Shown one piece after another: positions 61,721 through 64,000 of a stretch of 64,000 nt of DNA. This stretch comes from Seriola aureovittata (taxonomy: Eukaryota > Chordata > Actinopteri > Carangiformes > Carangidae): contig NC_079384.1 in assembly GCF_021018895.1 (NCBI RefSeq), positions 16,709,140-16,773,139 on the forward strand, read 5' to 3'. Each line of letters starts with the position of its first letter. Within the stretch, counting starts at the first letter, position 1. The notes beneath the pieces were generated by a model that ran no database searches, was not told the DNA's origin, and saw nothing but the letters and a program-made list of their open reading frames with translations. The position numbers were made by a program, and so were the translations under genes.

Positions 61721-62267
61721 ACGTCTGTATCAACACACAAAACACACAATGCACGTGAGTGGAGGAGGTGGCTGCAGGGGTGGACCTACGGTAACCTGCT
61801 GACACAGGACAGTAGTAGGTGTGTGGAGCGAGCTGAGAGCCAGCATATGGCCGTATCGATCCTCGCTGATCCTGGAGAGGAGGAGGAGATGGAGAGGGTT
61901 GATAGATCACTTGATAAAGATAAAGCACAGATAAATCAACATGAAGGCGGATAGGGGAAGGAGAGGGGTAAGAGCGGGTCAAACGTGCCGTGAAGCATTA
62001 CGGTCGAGATCCCGATCGAGGAACTGAGATGGGGTGAAAGGGTGGCTGAGGAGAGGGGTGGGGGTGGGGGTGGGCTGGGTGGAGTGGGGGGTTTGCGAGA
62101 AGAGCAGGAAGACCTGTGGATGTGGCTTGTGTGCTGATAATTTCAAGCAAGGTGTCCCGGGCCTTTCTGTGTGTTATCTCCTTCTGATAAGGCAGATTTC
62201 GCCCGCTCGAAAAACACGTACAGGCATGCGTTCCTACATAGGCGAGCTAATGCAGCACTGCACATAC

Positions 62268-62294
62268 ACACCCCACCCACCCACCCACCCACCC
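62268..62294. repeat. (CCCA)n microsatellite
   Basis: About six CCCA/ACCC units. Confidence 0.9.
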
Positions 62295-63268
62295 GGCACA
62301 TACAGGATACCCTGGTGGGCAGTGGGAGCTCATTATATAATTTCAGTAACAGCATGGGGGTGGATCGATCGCTACATTAAACATTAAGAGGGGACAGCTA
62401 TATTGGGGGCTGAGGGATGGAGAGTAAAGAGTCAATACTGTGTCAGATTAATTACATCCATCCCTCGCCTTCGACGGGATGTCCCTCTCATGCACATGTC
62501 CCGGGACAGGGATGTATTCTATCAGGTCCACTAAACAGCAATGGGACAGTGAGATTTATGACTGGTCAATGGCCATTTATAAAAAGCCAACGCGGCACAA
62601 TTGAAAGTGAAGTGGACAATAGGGAAAACGTGAGCTGTCAGAACATTTACCAATTAAAACTGAGATTCCTTCATACCACCAAGACCCTGGAAACACGAAG
62701 TTTACGATTATATTTGGGTGTTTTTCCCCCCTACAATTGCCTGTACTGTAAACTCTCATTTGTACTTTCATTTTACGTTTTTTTTCTTTTACTTTCTATT
62801 TTCCTTACCCCATCGCCAGGTATTTGGACAGTCACACATTTCTTGATCTTTAGATTTAATCTGAGTAAGTTTACACCAATATTGACAGACATGTGTGGGA
62901 GATACAGCTCTTTTAACACATAGTGCCTAAAGTTTAGGGGTTACTATTAACCAGAGTAAATAAGGATACTAGATTCAGTCAATGACTGATATCCCTTGTC
63001 AATGCTGATTAATACTGGGTTCACTGAGAAGATTCAAGGGAGTCATTCTAAGTATAAAGCTGAGCACTTGTACTTGTTAAAACAAGAACATTCCCACAAC
63101 TTTAGACAAACACTGTGATCTATTTCCAGTCATAGGAAGGGAAGTGAAACTTTGGTGTTTGCAAAATTCACTGTTCTACTGCCTTTCCCGTGATGGGTGT
63201 CATTCAGATCTACATCCTGTTGGCCAACACAATATGATGCACCAAAAAACGTTTTAACGGCCAAGAAG

Positions 63269-63293
63269 AAAAAAAAAAAAAAAAAAAAAAAAA
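63269..63293. repeat. Poly-A run (25)
   Basis: Twenty-five consecutive As. Confidence 0.95.
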
Positions 63294-63605
63294 TCCATTT
63301 GTGAGAAGGGGCCACAGTGCCATGCCGGCCAATCATGTGTCTCGCTGATACCATTGTACTTTCCATCAATCTCGTTAGGCTTGTTTGGCAGGTATCTGAC
63401 AACCATTCTTTAAATATTCAAGGAGCCTGAACCATTATCAGATGAGAGAGGACGACCTGTAAATCAGATAGAGCAGACACTAATGGATCCAACACTCCTG
63501 GGCTCCCTGAGCAGACAGATACTGAAGCCACTCTTGGGCCTGTTGGCTCTCAGAGATGAGGATGAGTTTGTCAGTGCTGGCCGAGCTGCTTTTCTCTCCC
63601 TCTGC

Positions 63606-63607
<2 letters not shown>

Positions 63608-63658
<51 letters not shown>
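63608..63658. repeat. (TC)n microsatellite
   Basis: About 25 uninterrupted TC units. As a pure polypurine/polypyrimidine mirror repeat it can adopt triplex (H-DNA) structure. Confidence 0.95.
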
Positions 63659-63661
<3 letters not shown>

Positions 63662-64000
63662 TCCTGATTGTGCAGTGACCTGAGAAGCAAAACACACATG
63701 TACAGCACATGTTTCCATGCACCAGTGGAATGACTGGATAGACTGTGCAGTCGAAACGGTCTGGATCATATTGTATTGCCTCGCTTCCCTTCCCTCTCTC
63801 CTTCTCTCACTCTTCCTCTTCATTTTTCCACTGCCCTGAAACCTACAAAGCTAAATAGCTGTAAACGCATATTTGTCGAAACAGTGACGACTGTTTTGAC
63901 ATTTGATTTACCACATAAACAATGGTATCAGTATCTTTTCTCTTTTTTTTTTTTTTTTCAAACTTGTGCACACACATTTGTGATTCATGCCTCCTTAATC

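Larger units (their letters stand above)
55951..64000. other. etv4: etv4 intron 4, runs off the window
   Basis: More than 8 kb of intron with no acceptor followed by a recognisable etv4 exon (the expected exon would start Leu-Ala-Phe-His-like). It contains several microsatellites and homopolymers (listed) and an interspersed repeat at 60930-61640. It may hold regulatory elements that cannot be recognised by eye. No nested gene is seen. Confidence 0.75.

Noticed and set aside
55951..64000. A further etv4 exon before the end of the window
   Set aside because: No AG acceptor followed by a sequence encoding the expected Leu-Ala-Phe-His-like residues and KKEP-type motif was found by eye. A profile search could still reveal a missed exon.

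Overview
This window is vertebrate nuclear DNA, most likely from a spiny-rayed (percomorph) teleost. It has low coding density, long (CA)n/(GT)n tracts, degraded LINE fragments and interspersed repeats of types I recognise from fish genomes. The one recognisable protein gene is split by GT/AG introns. The species assignment is an inference from repeat style and from the fish-like form of that gene; no search was run.

The gene is the 5' part of etv4 (pea3), an ETS-family transcription factor, on the + strand. Four coding exons join in a consistent reading frame: 49385-49441, 50077-50167, 50384-50431 and 55897-55950. Together they give 83 codons plus one base. They cover the N-terminus, a short linker and the acidic transactivation domain. 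The middle of the protein and the ETS DNA-binding domain must lie beyond 64000, so the window ends inside a large intron (more than 8 kb). A promoter-like region with inverted CCAAT boxes, a GC box and a possible untranslated exon lies at about 48.47-48.98 kb.

Layout: 1-23.5 kb is intergenic, with microsatellites, a reverse-transcriptase scrap (1.2 kb), an ORF2 tail of an L2/CR1-like LINE (14.1-14.7 kb) and several interspersed repeats. From 23.52 to 37.01 kb runs a 13.5-kb AT-rich satellite array, the most striking feature. It has a basic unit of about 36 bp carrying TGACGTTTT. Five blocks of a second module, spaced about 260 bp apart, are set into it. That module is tRNA-like, with good matches to pol III A and B boxes, and I count 18 copies. 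The array also has higher-order copies 3,213 and about 3,417 bp apart and an 899-bp nested duplication. From 37.0 to 38.8 kb is a mosaic of repeat ends with palindromes and alternative hairpins. From 38.8 to 45.8 kb no gene is seen. A 1.2-kb element with perfect 23-bp terminal inverted repeats occupies 45804-47006, followed by an interspersed repeat and a minus-strand LINE fragment just upstream of the etv4 promoter region. From 48.5 kb to the end is etv4, with introns holding homopolymers and microsatellites.

No rRNA gene, canonical tRNA gene, CRISPR array, operon or prokaryotic signal was found. Most open reading frames here are chance frames, microsatellite translations or by-products of the 36-bp satellite period (a multiple of three).
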